In this document: positions 6,251 to 6,318 of the stretch, piece after piece
Numbering within the stretch: position 1 is the first letter of the stretch
How the letters are laid out: each line of letters begins with the position of its first letter
Assembly (NCBI GenBank): GCA_031278025.1
Contig: JAITLF010000176.1
Coordinates: 1 to 6,318 of the forward strand
Length of the DNA: 6,318 nt
Source: Treponema sp.
GTDB taxonomy: Bacteria > Spirochaetota > Spirochaetia > Treponematales > Breznakiellaceae
Direction of reading: 5' to 3'
The notes under the pieces: model-generated
Database searches by the model: none
What the model was told of the DNA's origin: nothing
What the model saw: only the letters and a program-made list of their open reading frames with translations
Program-made: the position numbers and the translations under genes

Positions 6251-6272
6251 TTGTGAAAAGCGTTATATGCCG
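6245..6272 (+). repeat. Imperfect intergenic repeat, copy 2
   Basis: Second copy of the element at 6013-6040, sharing TTTCT, TTGT, AAAGCG and ATATGCCG in order. It begins within the U-rich tail of the terminator-like hairpin. Unlike copy 1 it is not followed by G-runs. Confidence 0.45.
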
Positions 6273-6290
6273 CTCCAAGCTGTGCCTGTG

Positions 6291-6314
6291 TTGCGAGTGA
6301 GCATATTGCGAGTG
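6291..6314 (+). repeat. Nine-base direct repeat TTGCGAGTG
   Basis: TTGCGAGTG occurs at 6291-6299 and 6306-6314, a 15-base period, close to the window edge. It may be the beginning of a longer tandem array that the window cuts off, or chance. Confidence 0.4.
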
Positions 6315-6318
6315 GGCC

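Larger units (their letters stand above)
5840..6318. other. G-rich intergenic region with no credible gene
   Basis: After the hydrolase stop there are 479 bases with no reading frame that has a ribosome site and protein-like composition. Open frames on the minus strand here are rich in Pro, Arg and His simply because the plus strand is rich in G runs. The stretch holds several short hairpins, repeated G-rich modules, an imperfect repeat pair and a terminator-like hairpin, listed separately. The first hairpin, GGGC-GGCG-GCCC at 5859-5870, begins 20 bases after the stop and is followed by CCCC-TCT-GGGG (5868-5878), which competes with it for the same bases; neither has a U-tract. I see no tRNA or rRNA resemblance. 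Bases 5880-6000 hold nothing I can assign. Confidence 0.7.

Noticed and set aside
5916..6278. Minus-strand open frame of 120 codons in the intergenic tail
   Set aside because: Its Pro/Arg/His-rich composition follows from C-runs on that strand, it covers the hairpins and the terminator, and I see no ribosome site. A genome-wide repeat-derived frame is possible but not a supported gene.
6267..6318. Plus-strand frame open from ATG 6267 to the window end
   Set aside because: Only 17 codons are visible, there is no Shine-Dalgarno upstream, and the start lies inside the repeat copy at 6245-6272. The next gene's start cannot be judged.
5840..6318. CRISPR array, tRNA, rRNA or riboswitch in the tail
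   Set aside because: Repeats are too few and irregularly spaced for CRISPR, no cloverleaf or T-loop pattern is visible, and no known riboswitch core was recognised.

Overview
The window carries one complete plus-strand operon for uptake and cytoplasmic hydrolysis of an oligosaccharide, followed by about 480 bases with no credible gene. The host is a bacterium with strong Shine-Dalgarno sites and moderately high GC. The solute-binding protein is a lipoprotein, the CUT1-type transporter has no ATPase gene beside it, and a DUF624/YesL-like membrane protein is present. This combination is common in Firmicutes and in gut spirochaetes such as Treponema. A spirochaete or Clostridia-like host is my guess, but nothing here settles it.

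Layout: (1) 1-41 is a short AT-rich leader with a 7-base-arm inverted repeat that overlaps a possible -10 box, then an AGGAGG ribosome site. (2) 42-1307 is a sugar-binding lipoprotein. (3) 1324-2214 and 2214-3062 are the two membrane-spanning permeases (MalF-like, then MalG-like). (4) 3059-3733 is a DUF624/YesL-family membrane protein. (5) 3767-5839 is a cytoplasmic family 31 glycoside hydrolase, best matched to the alpha-xylosidase-like branch. Spacing is very tight: 16 bases, then a 1-base overlap, a 4-base overlap, and a 33-base gap, so these are almost certainly one transcript. The binding protein captures an oligosaccharide outside the cell, the permeases import it using an ATPase that must be encoded elsewhere, and the hydrolase removes alpha-linked xylose or glucose inside. 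The YesL-like protein is a common companion of such loci with no settled function.

Two structures inside the operon stand out. A perfect 14-base palindrome spans the stop codon of the binding-protein gene and the start of the ribosome site of the next gene, so it could both stabilise the upstream message and lower permease translation. A smaller stem-loop sits in the gap before the hydrolase gene.

The tail (5840-6318) is very G-rich on the plus strand. It contains a row of short, mostly four-base-loop hairpins, two copies of a CCCGCYGAGGGGGG module, an approximately 27-base imperfect repeat present twice, and a strong hairpin with a U-rich tail that looks like a plus-strand intrinsic terminator. 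It may be the structured 3' end of the operon message, a separate structured RNA, or a cluster of extragenic palindromic repeats. It is the least explained part of the window. The protein-coding part is a fairly ordinary carbohydrate-use operon.
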